A stretch of 64,000 bases of DNA. It comes from Mycobacterium sp. EPa45. GTDB lineage: Bacteria > Actinomycetota > Actinomycetes > Mycobacteriales > Mycobacteriaceae. Position numbers and translations under genes: made by a program. The notes beneath the pieces were generated by a model that ran no database searches, was not told where the DNA came from, and saw only the letters and a list, made by a program, of their open reading frames with translations. The stretch is from positions 3,596,001 through 3,660,000 of the forward strand of contig NZ_CP011773.1 of the NCBI RefSeq assembly GCF_001021385.1, written 5' to 3'. This document shows, piece by piece, positions 46,374 to 54,793 of the stretch (positions within the stretch are counted from its first letter, which is position 1; each line of letters begins with the position of its first letter).

Positions 46374-46928
46374 ATGCCAGATAACGATTGGTCGAAGCCG
46401 GCCGCGAAAGCCATCCCCAAGGAGGGTTACTTCGAACTGGAGCGCGGGCGGTACGGACCGGTCTTCCCCCGCACGCCCGCCTGCTATGGCTTCTCGATCA
46501 TCGCCAAGGTCAAGGAGGGGCGCGAGGAGGCGGTCCGCGCGTACGGCAAGCAGATCGAGGAAGCGATCGCCGGCAGCCCCGACGTGCTGGCCCCGCTGCG
46601 GCTGCATTACCTGCGATGGGTGCTGTTTGACGTCGGCTCTGGGCTGCATTTCCAATACCAGGGCATCTTCGACACCGATTTCGACAAGTACACCGAGGAC
46701 GCAGTGCAGCTGTTCAGTCAGACCGGTATCACCACGGTGTTCACGAATCTTGTAGGATTTCCCGAGGATTGGAAGGAAAATCCGGACGCGTTCGTGAAGT
46801 TTGTGCGCGACCATCAGTGCCCGAGCTTCCTGGAATACGGCGAATACCCTTACGTCACGGCCGACGAGATCAAGAAAGCGTTGCGACTCAAGAGCGCCTT
46901 CTCGACCATGCTCGACCAGATGCAATGA
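46374..46928 (+). CDS. hypothetical protein in the DyP cassette
   Basis: The 184-residue protein has no signal peptide. Its middle (CYGFSIIAKVKEGREEAVRA, then LHYLRWVLFDVGSGLHFQYQ) looks like a ferredoxin-like alpha/beta fold, the unit that DyP-type peroxidases contain twice, but no catalytic DyP motif is present. It ends 10 bp before the DyP-type peroxidase gene, so the two are probably co-transcribed. It could be a partner or a degenerate half-domain. The start is the ATG at 46374 with a G-rich stretch upstream; longer in-frame starts add an unrelated arginine-rich tail. Confidence 0.7.
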   Translation: MPDNDWSKPAAKAIPKEGYFELERGRYGPVFPRTPACYGFSIIAKVKEGREEAVRAYGKQIEEAIAGSPDVLAPLRLHYLRWVLFDVGSGLHFQYQGIFDTDFDKYTEDAVQLFSQTGITTVFTNLVGFPEDWKENPDAFVKFVRDHQCPSFLEYGEYPYVTADEIKKALRLKSAFSTMLDQMQ

Positions 46929-46938
46929 GCGTTGCGCC

Positions 46939-48264
46939 GTGACCGCGCTCGAACTTGACGACATCCAGCACATCATGCTGACCCGTACGCCCGCCATCAC
47001 CGGACGCTACGAGTTTCTGACCTTCGACACCCCGGCCGGTGGTCGTGCGTGGCTGACCGAACTGCTGGACAAGGTGCAGTCAGCCGCGGAGGTGCGCGCG
47101 AGTATGGACAGCTCCGATCGCTGGGTGACGTTGGCGTTCACGTGGACTGGGCTTCGAGCATTGGGAGTTCCAGAGGAGTCGTTGGTGTCGTTTCCCGATG
47201 CCTTCCGCGAAGGCATGCCGGCCCGCGCGGAGATCCTCGGTGACACCGGGTCGGCCGCACCGCAGCACTGGGTGGGTGGGCTGGCCGGCGACGACCTGCA
47301 CGCGATCGCCATCCTGTTCTCACGCACCGACGAGCAGTGCCGGCGTTCCATCGCCGAACATGACAAGCTTCTCGAACGGACCGACGGCGTGCGGAGTCTT
47401 TCGTACCTCGACCTCAACGCCACCCCGCCGTTCAACTACGCCCACGACCATTTCGGCTTCCGCGACCGGTTGTCCCAGCCGGTGATGAAGGGCTCCGGCG
47501 AGGAGCCGACCCCGGGCTCGGGGGACCCTCTGGAGCCGGGTGAGTTCATCCTCGGCTACCCCGACGAGAACGGGCCAGTGATCAGCCTTCCCGAGCCAGA
47601 GGTGTTGTCACGCAACGGAAGCTACATGGCGTATCGGCGGCTGGAGGAGCATGTCGCGGTCTTCCGCGAGTATCTGCGGGCCAATGCCGACACCGCCGAG
47701 GGTGAGGAGCTGCTCGCCGCCAAGTTCATGGGCCGTTGGCGCAGCGGCGCTCCCCTGGTGTTGGCACCGGACAAAGACGATCCCGAGTTGGGCGCCGATC
47801 CGATGCGCAACAACGACTACAACTACAAGGAGATGGATCCCTTCGGGTATGCGTGCCCGCTGGGATCCCACGCGCGCAGGCTCAATCCGCGCGACACCGC
47901 CCATTACATGAATCGACGGCGGATGATCCGGCGTGGCGCCACCTACGGGCCCGCGCTGCCCGAAGGTGCACCCGATGACGGAGCAGACCGCGGGATCGCC
48001 GCGTTCATCATCTGCGCTGACCTGGTGCGCCAGTTCGAGTTCGCCCAGAACGTCTGGATCAACGACAAGACGTTCCACGAGCTGGGCAACGAGCACGACC
48101 CGATCTGCGGAAGCCAGGACGGCGCGCTGGACTTCACCGTTCCCAAGCGGCCGATCCGTAAGGTGCACAAAGGCATCCCCGCTTTCACAACGCTGACGGG
48201 CGGGGCCTATTTCTTCCTGCCCGGGCTCAATGCACTGCGCTACCTCGCCACGCTCGGTACATAG
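46939..48264 (+). CDS. DyP-type peroxidase family protein
   Basis: The 441-residue protein shows the DyP heme-peroxidase signatures. GFRDRLSQPVMKG (about residue 172) corresponds to the GxxDG motif with the distal aspartate kept, CPLGSHARRLNPRD (about 305-318) contains the proximal heme-ligand histidine, and RRGATYGPAL holds the distal arginine. The glycine after the aspartate in GxxDG is replaced by arginine. DyP enzymes oxidise dyes, phenols or lignin-like compounds with H2O2. The start is the GTG at 46939, 10 bp after the upstream gene; no signal peptide is present. It is the middle gene of a three-gene set. Confidence 0.85.
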   Translation: MTALELDDIQHIMLTRTPAITGRYEFLTFDTPAGGRAWLTELLDKVQSAAEVRASMDSSDRWVTLAFTWTGLRALGVPEESLVSFPDAFREGMPARAEILGDTGSAAPQHWVGGLAGDDLHAIAILFSRTDEQCRRSIAEHDKLLERTDGVRSLSYLDLNATPPFNYAHDHFGFRDRLSQPVMKGSGEEPTPGSGDPLEPGEFILGYPDENGPVISLPEPEVLSRNGSYMAYRRLEEHVAVFREYLRANADTAEGEELLAAKFMGRWRSGAPLVLAPDKDDPELGADPMRNNDYNYKEMDPFGYACPLGSHARRLNPRDTAHYMNRRRMIRRGATYGPALPEGAPDDGADRGIAAFIICADLVRQFEFAQNVWINDKTFHELGNEHDPICGSQDGALDFTVPKRPIRKVHKGIPAFTTLTGGAYFFLPGLNALRYLATLGT

Positions 48265-48274
48265 AAGGAACACC

Positions 48275-49276
48275 ATGCGGGCACGCACCTACAACCAGAG
48301 CCACGTGGCGCGTCACCACGACGGGCGCAGGCGGGTCAGCATCTACTGGACGTGGAGCTATCCGTGGGAGTCGCAGCGAGATCCCGCGGGCATCTACAAC
48401 CGGTTCTCCACCATTACCGAAGTCCGCAATGTCGCCTGGCCCGCCTACGAGACAATGGAATACGCCGAGGCGAACTTCTTGCAGGGCATCGCCGGGACAT
48501 TGGAGTTGTTCCACCGTTCGACTCTGTCGTTCCAGGAACTCACCGAAGAGGCCACCGGCCATCCCGTCGCGGTGTTTCAGCGCGTGGATCAAGCCGGCTA
48601 TCGACAGCCGATTGACGACCGCATCCTCGCTGATACCGACACGCTGATGGTGTTCGGCCTGGATCATCTGCTGTCCGAGCAGAACGCCGCCCCTGAGGAG
48701 ATCGCGGCCATCGAGAACTGGCTGCAGCGTGAGGGCACCTGCCTGGTGCTCGCACCGCACCACGACGTCGGATTCACCGACGATCTCACCCAGCGACAGA
48801 TCGAATACGAACACCACGGCGACCGGCTGGTCCCCCGCCAGCAGCGCTTCAGTCAATACACCCGATCGCTGATGAAGGCTTTACACGTCCCCGTGCACAA
48901 CATCTGGGGTCTGCGGCCCGCGGTCGTCGAGGGAACCCGGGAGATCGCGCCGCTCACCGGCTTTCGCGATCTGGACAGCTCCAGATTGCTCGACAACGTG
49001 ACGACGTTCAACTTCCATCCCCACCTGCCACACTACGAATTGACCGCGCCGGAGGGGCCGGAACTACGAGTGCTGGGGCGGCAACGGGTGGACCCGAACC
49101 GGCCACATCCGTTCACGCAGCAAGGCAACACCGAATTCAACGCGCTGATCTGGATGCCGCCGACCAGCACGCGCGCCGGCGACATCGTTCTCATCGATTC
49201 CACCCACTTCACCACGTTGTTCGGTGGGACGGACAGCTTGCGCAATCTCTGGCACAACCTGGTCACGATGGATTAG
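48275..49276 (+). CDS. hypothetical protein downstream of DyP-type peroxidase
   Basis: The 333-residue protein has no signal peptide or membrane helix. Near residues 120-170 it has TLMVFGLDHLLSEQNAAPEE and CLVLAPHHDVGFTDD, which recall class I glutamine-amidotransferase-like or ThuA-type domains without a clear catalytic cysteine. It has many histidines (HHD, HHG, FHPHLPHYE) that could bind a metal. I cannot assign a function. The ATG at 48275 follows GAAGGA, 10 bp after the DyP stop, so it ends the three-gene operon. Its stop directly abuts the convergent anti-sigma gene. Confidence 0.7.
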   Translation: MRARTYNQSHVARHHDGRRRVSIYWTWSYPWESQRDPAGIYNRFSTITEVRNVAWPAYETMEYAEANFLQGIAGTLELFHRSTLSFQELTEEATGHPVAVFQRVDQAGYRQPIDDRILADTDTLMVFGLDHLLSEQNAAPEEIAAIENWLQREGTCLVLAPHHDVGFTDDLTQRQIEYEHHGDRLVPRQQRFSQYTRSLMKALHVPVHNIWGLRPAVVEGTREIAPLTGFRDLDSSRLLDNVTTFNFHPHLPHYELTAPEGPELRVLGRQRVDPNRPHPFTQQGNTEFNALIWMPPTSTRAGDIVLIDSTHFTTLFGGTDSLRNLWHNLVTMD

Positions 49277-50011
49277 TCAGAGGTCGCGCTCGAGCAGAAC
49301 AACTCCGGCGTCCGCGGAAACGATTTGCACTGAAGCGATTTGATCGACGGGCATCGAGGTGCTGCCACCCAACGACGCCGGCATCCCGACCCTGGCCGTC
49401 CAGGTGGCCAGCTGGGTGCGGCTGCCGTCGCGCCCCACCGCCACCATCGCCAAGGTGTCGCTGGACTGGTCGCCGTCGTAGCCGACGTCCATCGGCCCCG
49501 CCTCGTAGGTGCATTGCATCTCAATCCGGGTCCCCCACGCCCGGCGGGTGAGAGTGACTGTGGCAGCGAGGGGCACCGGCTTCGTCGGCGTCATCGTGAG
49601 CGATGACGCCTGCCCGGGCTGCAGCGCCGGCGTCACCGCCACCGGGTTGGATTGAACCACCAGGAACAGCCCGATCACCACCGATGCAGCCACGGACAAC
49701 GTCCACGTCGCCGCGCGCGACCGACGCCGTCGCGCATTCACCTTGGCCAGCAACTCGTCCCGCACCGGCGGCAGCCCGGCCTGCCCATCGACCTCGTCGA
49801 GGGTGTCCACATATCCCCGGTCGATCTGTGACAGCAGCCCCCGCATACCGACGAGGTCACTGACCGCGTCAGCACAGGACGGGCAATCCTTGACGTGCGC
49901 CTCGAATTCGCGTCGCTCCGCACACGACAGCGAGCCCAGTACATACGCCGCATCCCACAGGGCGTACGGGTGGGTGTCGCCGCGCGACGACGGACCGTCG
50001 ACTGTGGTCAT
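49277..50011 (-). CDS. anti-sigma factor with zinc-finger (ZAS) domain
   Basis: The 244-residue protein has an N-terminal anti-sigma domain with the zinc-binding HVKDCPSC motif (H39, C43, C46), preceded by C30. Then come a membrane helix (ATWTLSVAASVVIGLFLVV, about residues 105-123) and an extracytoplasmic part of about 120 residues that resembles the anti-sigma-K C-terminal domain. It would hold an ECF sigma factor inactive at the membrane. No sigma factor gene is adjacent; the gene just upstream encodes a TetR regulator, 4 bp away. The partner sigma factor must be elsewhere. Confidence 0.88.
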   Translation of the reverse strand: MTTVDGPSSRGDTHPYALWDAAYVLGSLSCAERREFEAHVKDCPSCADAVSDLVGMRGLLSQIDRGYVDTLDEVDGQAGLPPVRDELLAKVNARRRRSRAATWTLSVAASVVIGLFLVVQSNPVAVTPALQPGQASSLTMTPTKPVPLAATVTLTRRAWGTRIEMQCTYEAGPMDVGYDGDQSSDTLAMVAVGRDGSRTQLATWTARVGMPASLGGSTSMPVDQIASVQIVSADAGVVLLERDL

Positions 50012-50015
50012 CGCA

Positions 50016-50657
50016 TCAGCCTGACTTCAGACCCTCGAAGAGTCGGGTGATCAGCATGATGACGAAGCTGTCGAAGTCGCCGCGCAAGCGCTGTTCGTCG
50101 GAGGCGAAGGGACGTTGCATCGACATTCCCAGGAGCACAACTTCCATGAGCCGCACCGACTCGTCGATCACATGATCGGGCGCGTCGGCACCGGCGATGG
50201 ACCGAAGCAAGCCGGCGAACTGCCGCCGCTGCGTATCGCGGAACGCGAGGTACGCGGTGCGCAGGAATTCGTTGTGGTTGGCGGCCGCCCCGAATTCGAC
50301 GACGAAGGTGACGGTGTCGAGGTTGTCGATGAACAGGGTGTACAGCAGACCCGCGGCGTCGGCCAGGCCGGCACCCACCGAGTCGTTGGGCATCAGTTGG
50401 GTCGCGGCAGTCTCGAACAGCTTCGTCGCCACGTCATTGATCGCGGCATCGAAGAGCTTTTCTTTGGTCTCGAAGTGATAGTGCAGGAGAGTTTGCGACA
50501 CCTTGGCCGTATTCGCGATCAACCGCATCGACGACTTCTCATACCCGTAGGCGCGGAAGCACTGCACCGTCGCTTCCAGGATCCGCTGCCGGGCATCACC
50601 AGCCGCGACCTCGGGCAGCCCGACACCGTCGTTTGCCTCAACCGTTGGTGTCGACAT
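50016..50657 (-). CDS. TetR-family transcriptional regulator
   Basis: The 213-residue protein has a standard TetR helix-turn-helix (AYGYEKSSMRLIANTAKVSQ, then TLLHYHFETKEKLFDAAI). I chose the ATG at 50657 (MSTPTVEAND), which has GAGGAG 6 nt upstream, over longer in-frame starts. It is immediately upstream of, and probably co-transcribed with, the anti-sigma factor gene, an unusual combination. The C-terminal helical domain of about 130 residues would bind an unknown ligand. No operator was recognised in the 150 bp before it. Confidence 0.92.
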   Translation of the reverse strand: MSTPTVEANDGVGLPEVAAGDARQRILEATVQCFRAYGYEKSSMRLIANTAKVSQTLLHYHFETKEKLFDAAINDVATKLFETAATQLMPNDSVGAGLADAAGLLYTLFIDNLDTVTFVVEFGAAANHNEFLRTAYLAFRDTQRRQFAGLLRSIAGADAPDHVIDESVRLMEVVLLGMSMQRPFASDEQRLRGDFDSFVIMLITRLFEGLKSG

Positions 50658-50807
50658 CGACACTCCTCGCTTTTCGATGACCTGTTCCTGATCGCGCAAT
50701 CAGTGTCTCCTCTAGTGTGAGACACGAGGGGCGATTCCGGTTGGTTCAGCCGGAAACCAGGCATATCCCGTATTCCCGAGCCTGGCGGGCGGATCCGCGC
50801 GCTCATA

Positions 50808-51716
50808 TTACGAGGAAGACGGACTCAGCTCGCCGGCATGCAGTCTAAGCGCGCGCCGAACCGTCACGGTGCGACGCAGACGCCTGGTCCAGGCGACCAC
50901 CAGCGCGCTCAGCATCAGAATCGACAACGCCGCGAGCCACGGGTAGCCACCGTGGCCGTGCACCCACGTCATCAAGGCGCCCTGAATTTGACCGGCGCCG
51001 GTGATGACCGGGTCGTCCGGGGCTGCGGTGCCCCTGAAAATGCGCACCTCGTAGACACCGTAATAGCCGACGTACAACCCCACGACCAGCACCAGGGCGC
51101 CGCTAAATCTGTTGATGTAAGGCAGGATTCGACGCATCCGGTAAACCCCGACAGGGTTGGCAAAAGCTGCGGCGATGGCGAGCACGCCGACGATCAGCGA
51201 CATGCCCGCGGCGTAGACCAGATACGTCAGCAACCCGTTGACGGTCAGGCCGCTTCGGAAGCTGGCCGCGGTCACCGCGAGGAATGGTCCGATGGTGCAG
51301 GACAGGGACGCGATCGCGTAGCCCACCCCATAGCCGAACATCGAGCCACCACGTGCCGTCGGCGCCCACCGGCTACTGCGGGTCGCCGGATTGAGGCCGG
51401 GAAGGTGGCGGCCGGCCAGCGACCAGATGCCGAGTCCGACGAGCACTACGCCGATCACCACCGTGACGTAGGGCAGATATCGCTGCACGGTGGCGGCGGC
51501 CGACACCGTGAGTAGGCCGAAGGCACCGAACACCGTCATGAAGCCCAGAACCATTTCGATGGTGGCCACCCCGGCGCGGCGCAGCGCGCTGAGCTGACCC
51601 GTGGCATCACCGCGCACGACCAACGTCATATAGACAGGCAGCATCGCGAAGCCGCACGGATTGAGCACTGCGACCAACCCGGCGCCGAACGCGAGTCCCA
51701 TCAGACTTTGTTCCAC
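50808..51716 (-). CDS. CcdA-like disulfide-relay membrane protein
   Basis: The 302-residue protein has about seven hydrophobic segments. The first segment contains GLVAVLNPCGFAMLPVYMTL and a later one GYAIASLSCTIGPFLAVTAA; the two cysteines in NPCGF and SCTIGP are the redox pair of CcdA/DsbD-type proteins, which move electrons from cytosolic thioredoxin to extracytoplasmic disulfides. Targets may include cytochrome c assembly or other exported proteins. The start is uncertain. GTG 51716 begins just before the first membrane helix; an ATG at 51878 would add about 54 residues of non-hydrophobic sequence. Confidence 0.82.
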   Translation of the reverse strand: MEQSLMGLAFGAGLVAVLNPCGFAMLPVYMTLVVRGDATGQLSALRRAGVATIEMVLGFMTVFGAFGLLTVSAAATVQRYLPYVTVVIGVVLVGLGIWSLAGRHLPGLNPATRSSRWAPTARGGSMFGYGVGYAIASLSCTIGPFLAVTAASFRSGLTVNGLLTYLVYAAGMSLIVGVLAIAAAFANPVGVYRMRRILPYINRFSGALVLVVGLYVGYYGVYEVRIFRGTAAPDDPVITGAGQIQGALMTWVHGHGGYPWLAALSILMLSALVVAWTRRLRRTVTVRRALRLHAGELSPSSS

Positions 51717-51939
51717 GATGCGCGCATGCCCCTGTCTATCGTCGGGCGACCCGGAACTGTCGTCTGAGTACGACACGAGCCTGGGCGGTTCCGGGTTCAC
51801 CGAAATCGTGAAGATGCCGCTGGGTACCGAGGCGCCTTTGAAGGTGGCGACCGCCAATAGATGACCCGGATCGGCCATCGATGAAAGATGGCCGGGTTGA
51901 GCGATGCGGGCTTGGGCTGGGGACTCGTAGTTTCTCGGC

Positions 51940-52611
51940 ATGACCGAGACTGCCCGCGACGAGTCCAGCACCGCCCAGCAACACACGTCCACGTATGCGG
52001 CGTGGCTGCGCGTCATGGCGTTGGTGTACGACCCGTTCGTCTGGCTGGGCGAATTGATCGGAATGCGACGCCGGCGGCGCGCATTGGTGGCTGCCGCCAG
52101 GGGGCGCGTCGTCGAAATCGGCGCCGGAACCGGGCTCAACGTCGAGCACTATCCCGACAGCATCGACGAGCTGGTGCTGACCGAGCCGGAGCCGGGCATG
52201 CGGCACAAGCTGGCACGGCGTCTGAACCGAGTCGGGCGCACCGCGCACATCACTGACGCGTCCGCTCTGCATCTTCCGTTCACCGACGCCTCGGTGGACA
52301 CCGTTGTCTCGACGCTGGTCTTGTGCACCGTCCCTGACCCCGAACGTGCGCTCCGCGAGATCGCCCGTGTGCTGCGCCCGGGCGGGCAGCTGCTGTTCAT
52401 CGAACACATCCGAGCGGGCTCACGATCCCTCGCGGCATTGCAGGATTTGATGCTGCGGCCCTGGCGTGGTTTCGCCGGCGGGTGTGTGTGCAACCGTGCG
52501 ACCCTCGAGATGATGAACGCCTGCGGGTTCACGGTGCGGGCCGAAGCTGCCGTATGGCATGGGATGCCTTCGATCGTTCATCCGCTCGCGGTCGGGCGGG
52601 CCACGGTGTGA
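51940..52611 (+). CDS. class I SAM-dependent methyltransferase
   Basis: The 223-residue enzyme has the SAM-binding motif VVEIGAGTGLNVEHY (about residues 57-71), the acidic end of strand two (LTEPEPGM), then ASALHLPFTDASVDTVVSTL and REIARVLRPGGQLLFIEH. This is the UbiE/Methyltransf_11 group, which methylates small molecules or lipids. The ATG at 51940 has TAGTTT 6 nt upstream and no ribosome-binding site, so it may be leaderless. It is divergent from the CcdA-like gene. The acceptor is unknown. Confidence 0.88.
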   Translation: MTETARDESSTAQQHTSTYAAWLRVMALVYDPFVWLGELIGMRRRRRALVAAARGRVVEIGAGTGLNVEHYPDSIDELVLTEPEPGMRHKLARRLNRVGRTAHITDASALHLPFTDASVDTVVSTLVLCTVPDPERALREIARVLRPGGQLLFIEHIRAGSRSLAALQDLMLRPWRGFAGGCVCNRATLEMMNACGFTVRAEAAVWHGMPSIVHPLAVGRATV

Positions 52612-52978
52612 TGGTTTGAATAACCTTTGCCCGGCGACATACCAGGTGATTCTGTGCGCAGTTGATCGAATCGTCGAACCGGGGCACCTCGTGTTCGCGT
52701 TCAACGCCTTCGCTTAGCTGGAGTTGCGTCGCGACGACGTCTTTCATCGCTACACTCCGTCGACTACTCGGCCTGGAGGAATTGCATGGGACAACACCAT
52801 CGGACGCGTCGGCACGGTGGCCGTGACGCTGGGGCGGCCGGCGGTGACAGGGGCGCGACCGGCCAGGCCGGTCCGAACCCATGACCGGACCCCCTACATC
52901 ATTTGACCCATGCAGCCGTCTGCGAACACATAGTTCGGCCGAAGAGCGCACTCACGTGCGGCCCATACGGTCAGCGGC
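52612..52978. other. 367-bp intergenic stretch with one small-ORF candidate
   Basis: Between the methyltransferase and a small secreted protein there is no large gene. The only item of note is a 32-codon frame at 52786-52884 with GGAGGA 5-7 nt before its ATG. It encodes an Arg/Gly-rich peptide (MGQHHRTRRHGGRD at its start). At the right end TACGGT (52966-52971) lies 7 nt before the ATG of the next gene and is its likely -10 element. No stem-loop terminator was seen after the methyltransferase. Confidence 0.45.
52786..52884 (+). CDS. possible 32-residue Arg/Gly-rich small protein
   Basis: The ATG at 52786 is preceded by GGAGGAATTGC, a good Shine-Dalgarno sequence at normal spacing. The peptide is rich in Gly, Arg and His with no hydrophobic stretch, so it would be cytosolic and basic. 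It ends 94 bp before the next gene. Only the ribosome-binding site argues for it; the composition could equally reflect random high-GC sequence. Confidence 0.3.
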   Translation: MGQHHRTRRHGGRDAGAAGGDRGATGQAGPNP

Positions 52979-53269
52979 ATGAACATCAACACGAGCATCA
53001 AGAAGTTGGCCTTCTCCACCGCACTGTTCGGCGGAATCGGTGCTGCCGCACTCGGGATCGGCACCGGCCTGGCGCAAGCCGACTCCGCGATGCCCGGGGG
53101 TCTCACACTCCAGGCTCAGTCCTACGACCGTGGCGACCAAGAGGTCGTTCCGCGGGGTCACCCGATCCCGGTGCACGGCGACGACAGCGGCACCCACGTC
53201 CCCGGCTCAGCCCGTCCGGCTCCCACCGCGGGCGCCGTCCACAACAATGCACCGCATCACGGCGAGTAA
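52979..53269 (+). CDS. small secreted protein
   Basis: The 96-residue protein has a typical signal peptide: KK near the N-terminus, then LAFSTALFGGIGAAALGIGT and likely cleavage after AQA near residue 34. The mature part is about 62 residues, polar and His/Pro-rich, with no cysteines. The function is unknown; similar tiny exported proteins are common in mycobacteria. The ATG at 52979 has the -10 element TACGGT 7 nt upstream, giving a leaderless mRNA. It is 45 bp before the APC permease gene and could be co-transcribed. Confidence 0.72.
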   Translation: MNINTSIKKLAFSTALFGGIGAAALGIGTGLAQADSAMPGGLTLQAQSYDRGDQEVVPRGHPIPVHGDDSGTHVPGSARPAPTAGAVHNNAPHHGE

Positions 53270-53314
53270 ATCTGTGCCGAAACCTGACATCCGACCAACG
53301 CGAGAAGAGGCACA

Positions 53315-54793
53315 ATGACGCAGACGGTAGCGGCCGGCGAAGCCGCAGACGACTTCTGCGAAGACTGCGGCTACGAGCCAGAACTCAAGCGAACACTCAA
53401 CGGCTTTCAGGTGTTTGCCATTTCGTTCGCGTCACTGTCCGTCGCGGTGGGGATCTTCGCCACCTACGACGATGTTCTGCGCGCCTCGGGGCCGGTCGGT
53501 ATCTGGCTGTTCCCCATCGTCGCGATCGGTCAGACCTTGGTGGCATTGGTCTACGCGCAGTTCGCCGCCCGCATCCCGTTGAGCGGCTCGTCCTACGCCT
53601 GGGCATCACGGTTGGCCAGTCCCAAGATCGGCTGGTTCTTCGGCTGGCTCGCCGTATTGAGCGCCGTCGCCAGCCCGGTGACGATCGACAATGCGTTGGC
53701 CAGTCAGTGCCTGATGCCGCTTCTCGGCATGGAGCCGAATGAGACCACCGCACGGGTGATCACGGTGATCATCCTGGTGATCCAGGCAGCGCTGGCCGTC
53801 GCCGCGACGCGCATCGTCGGCTGGGTGAACTCGTTGTCGGTGGGCGTCGAACTGGCGATCCTGTTGGTCATCGGCGTCGCACTGGCCATTGCCTTGGTGG
53901 TGGCGGGAAATGCCGCACCGGCCAACTTGTTCTCCCGCGGTATCACCGAGGGCAGCCCAAACTTCTGGGCGATCGGCGGCGGATTGATGGCCGCATCGAT
54001 CATGGGTCTGTCCACCCTCGTAGGATTCGAGACGGCATCGAATATGGCTGAGGAGGCGAAGAATCCGACACGGAGCGTCCCGCGCGCGATCATCGGATCG
54101 GTGACCGCAGCGTCGGTGCTGGGAATGTTGTTCGTCATCATCCTCACCGTGTCGATCACCGACATGGCGAAGGTGTCCAACACCGAGTCGCCGGTCGCCG
54201 AGATCATGAACCAGCGCTTCGGGCCGGGCTTCGAACGGCCCCTGCTGGCCGCGATCACCCTCGCCTTCTTCGGTGCAGCCCTGGTCGCCATGGTGTCCGG
54301 CGCCCGGTACATCTATGCGATGTCCCGTGACGGACGCTTCCCCGCGCACAAGGTGATGGGCCGCGTCAACCCGCGCACCCACACCCCGATACCCGCGACG
54401 CTACTGGTATTGGCCGTGGGCGTGATCCTGATGGCGGTGATGCCGGGAGACGCACTGCTGCAACTGATCATGGCCGGCGCGATCGTCACGATCTTGCCCT
54501 ACCTGATGACGATCGTGCTGTACCTGGCCACCCGCCACAAGCTCGACCGCAAGCCGGGCGGCTTCGACCTCGGCCGGTGGGAGTGGCCGGTGGCGATCGG
54601 TTCCCTGGTATGGGTGATCGTTTCGCTGTTCGTGGTCATCACCACATCCCCGTCCTGGGCGCCCATCGCGCTGGCCTTCGGAATGTCCGCTGCCGGTCTG
54701 CTGTACTTCGGCTACCTGTGGAAGTTCAACCGCGAGGTCCTCGAGCACGAGCCGGGCGATCCCAACATGTTCGAAGAGGTGAAGGAATCATGA
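53315..54793 (+). CDS. APC-family permease
   Basis: The 492-residue membrane protein has about twelve hydrophobic segments. Typical features are FQVFAISFASLSVAVGIFAT (helix 1), IPLSGSSYAWASRLASPKIG, and STLVGFETASNMAEEAKNPT near residue 235, with a conserved glutamate in FE, followed by ARYIYAMSRDGRFPAHKVMG. It resembles the amino acid/choline transporter branch. The ATG at 53315 follows AAGAGG. The next gene, a BBE-type flavoprotein, starts inside its stop codon (ATGA), so the imported compound may be that enzyme's substrate. Confidence 0.92.
   Translation: MTQTVAAGEAADDFCEDCGYEPELKRTLNGFQVFAISFASLSVAVGIFATYDDVLRASGPVGIWLFPIVAIGQTLVALVYAQFAARIPLSGSSYAWASRLASPKIGWFFGWLAVLSAVASPVTIDNALASQCLMPLLGMEPNETTARVITVIILVIQAALAVAATRIVGWVNSLSVGVELAILLVIGVALAIALVVAGNAAPANLFSRGITEGSPNFWAIGGGLMAASIMGLSTLVGFETASNMAEEAKNPTRSVPRAIIGSVTAASVLGMLFVIILTVSITDMAKVSNTESPVAEIMNQRFGPGFERPLLAAITLAFFGAALVAMVSGARYIYAMSRDGRFPAHKVMGRVNPRTHTPIPATLLVLAVGVILMAVMPGDALLQLIMAGAIVTILPYLMTIVLYLATRHKLDRKPGGFDLGRWEWPVAIGSLVWVIVSLFVVITTSPSWAPIALAFGMSAAGLLYFGYLWKFNREVLEHEPGDPNMFEEVKES

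Noticed and set aside
51717..51878. 54-residue N-terminal extension of the CcdA-like protein
   Set aside because: The added sequence has no signal peptide or domain and lies before the first membrane helix. The GTG at 51716 gives the usual family layout, so the extension is kept only as an alternative.
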